Source of the DNA: an uncultured Collinsella sp.
GTDB lineage: Bacteria; Actinomycetota; Coriobacteriia; Coriobacteriales; Coriobacteriaceae
Direction: 5' to 3'
NCBI GenBank assembly: GCA_902494195.1
Contig: CABUSH010000033.1
Coordinates: 1-13,789, forward strand
Length of the DNA: 13,789 bases
Every line of letters begins with the position of its first letter. Position 1 is the first letter of the stretch. The position numbers were made by a program, and so were the translations under genes. Positions 13,327 to 13,789 of the stretch are shown in pieces. The notes beneath the pieces are model-generated. The model was not told where the DNA came from, ran no database searches, and worked only from the letters and a program-made list of their open reading frames with translations.

Positions 13327-13789
13327 TGAAACGCGATAAGGCTATCAACCGCGCGCTCTCGATTTTCTTTACGATCCTGTCGCTCGCATGGATCTACCCC
13401 GTGTTCATGATTGCGCTCAATTCCTTTAAGAAAGCGACCGCAATCAGCACCACCACGGCGTTCGATCTGCTCACGCCCGAGACGTTCAACGGTCTCGCAA
13501 ACTACGTGCACGCTCTTAACGAGCAGGGCTTTGCCTCGGCGTTTATGTACTCGCTCATCATCACGGTCACGTCGGTCGTTCTGATTTTGGTGTGCTGCTC
13601 CATGTGCGCTTGGTACGTAGTGCGCGTCAACAGCAAGATCTCGAACTTCTTCTATTACCTGTTCGTCTTTTCGATGGTCGTGCCCTTCCAGATGCTCATG
13701 TTCACGCTGTCCAATTTGGCGGACCGCATCGGCTTCAACACGCCGTTCAACATCTGCTTTATCTATCTTGGCTTTGGCGCGGGCCTGGC
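13326..13789 (+). CDS. second ABC sugar permease (MalG/UgpE type), cut by window end
   Basis: The ATG overlaps the previous stop by one base, and GGAGGTG (13311-13317) precedes it. The 154 visible codons read MKRDKAINRALSIFFTIL at the start, then a first membrane segment with WIYPVFMIALNSFKK, a loop containing NYVHAL, a second membrane segment with CAWYVVR, and the block VVPFQMLMFTL. This pattern is that of the second permease of carbohydrate ABC importers. The EAA loop and C-terminus lie beyond 13789. No ATPase gene is visible; it may follow or be a shared MsmK-like protein elsewhere. Confidence 0.9.
   Translation, partial: MKRDKAINRALSIFFTILSLAWIYPVFMIALNSFKKATAISTTTAFDLLTPETFNGLANYVHALNEQGFASAFMYSLIITVTSVVLILVCCSMCAWYVVRVNSKISNFFYYLFVFSMVVPFQMLMFTLSNLADRIGFNTPFNICFIYLGFGAGL

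Noticed and set aside
1..13789. CRISPR arrays, insertion sequences, prophage genes
   Set aside because: No regularly spaced repeats, transposase, integrase or phage-like proteins were seen.

Overview
The window looks like chromosomal DNA of a GC-rich gut actinomycete of the Coriobacteriia, most likely Collinsella or a close relative. This rests on GC-rich genes with AT-richer intergenic DNA, AAAGG/GAGG-type ribosome binding sites, a mix of PTS and ABC sugar uptake, a Tat-type lipoprotein and the general protein style. It is inference; no marker gene is present to fix the genus.

Layout. 1-483: a palindromic structured element at the left edge, then the promoter and about 235-nt leader of a CstA-family transporter. 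The leader holds a 14-residue peptide ORF rich in Leu/Ile/Val codons and an intrinsic terminator just before the ribosome binding site, so it looks like a branched-chain amino acid attenuator. 484-2373: the CstA-family transporter. 2558-4729: a standalone protein with a winged-helix-like N-terminus, a long charged linker and a JetD-like (DUF2220/TOPRIM) C-terminal domain. 4738-4873: a second copy of the structured element, inverted. 4936-5141: a degenerate tRNA-like fragment, two related hairpin terminators and tRNA-Gln(TTG) on the minus strand. 5180-6085 (minus): two peptidoglycan-binding domains plus what may be a dead amidase domain. 6224-7249 (minus): a polyprenyl diphosphate synthase. 7363-9813 (minus): a fusion of PTS EIIC, EIIB and a HAD phosphatase. 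10042-10761: a GntR/UTRA regulator resembling TreR, divergent from the PTS gene. 11068 to the end: a Tat-type sugar-binding lipoprotein and two ABC permeases, the last cut by the window edge.

How they work together. The right half (7363-13789) appears to be a sugar uptake locus. The PTS fusion would import and phosphorylate a sugar and may dephosphorylate the product. The ABC transporter imports a sugar without modifying it. Related 10-12 bp motifs (TTGTTYAAAC, TTGTTTATACAA) occur on the PTS side, on the regulator side and in the ABC promoter region, so the TreR-like protein may control all three. No sugar hydrolase and no ABC ATPase lie in the window.

The best candidates for something new are the structured element with covarying stems (two copies), the Leu/Ile/Val leader upstream of a CstA transporter, the orphan JetD-like protein, and the EIIC-EIIB-HAD fusion.
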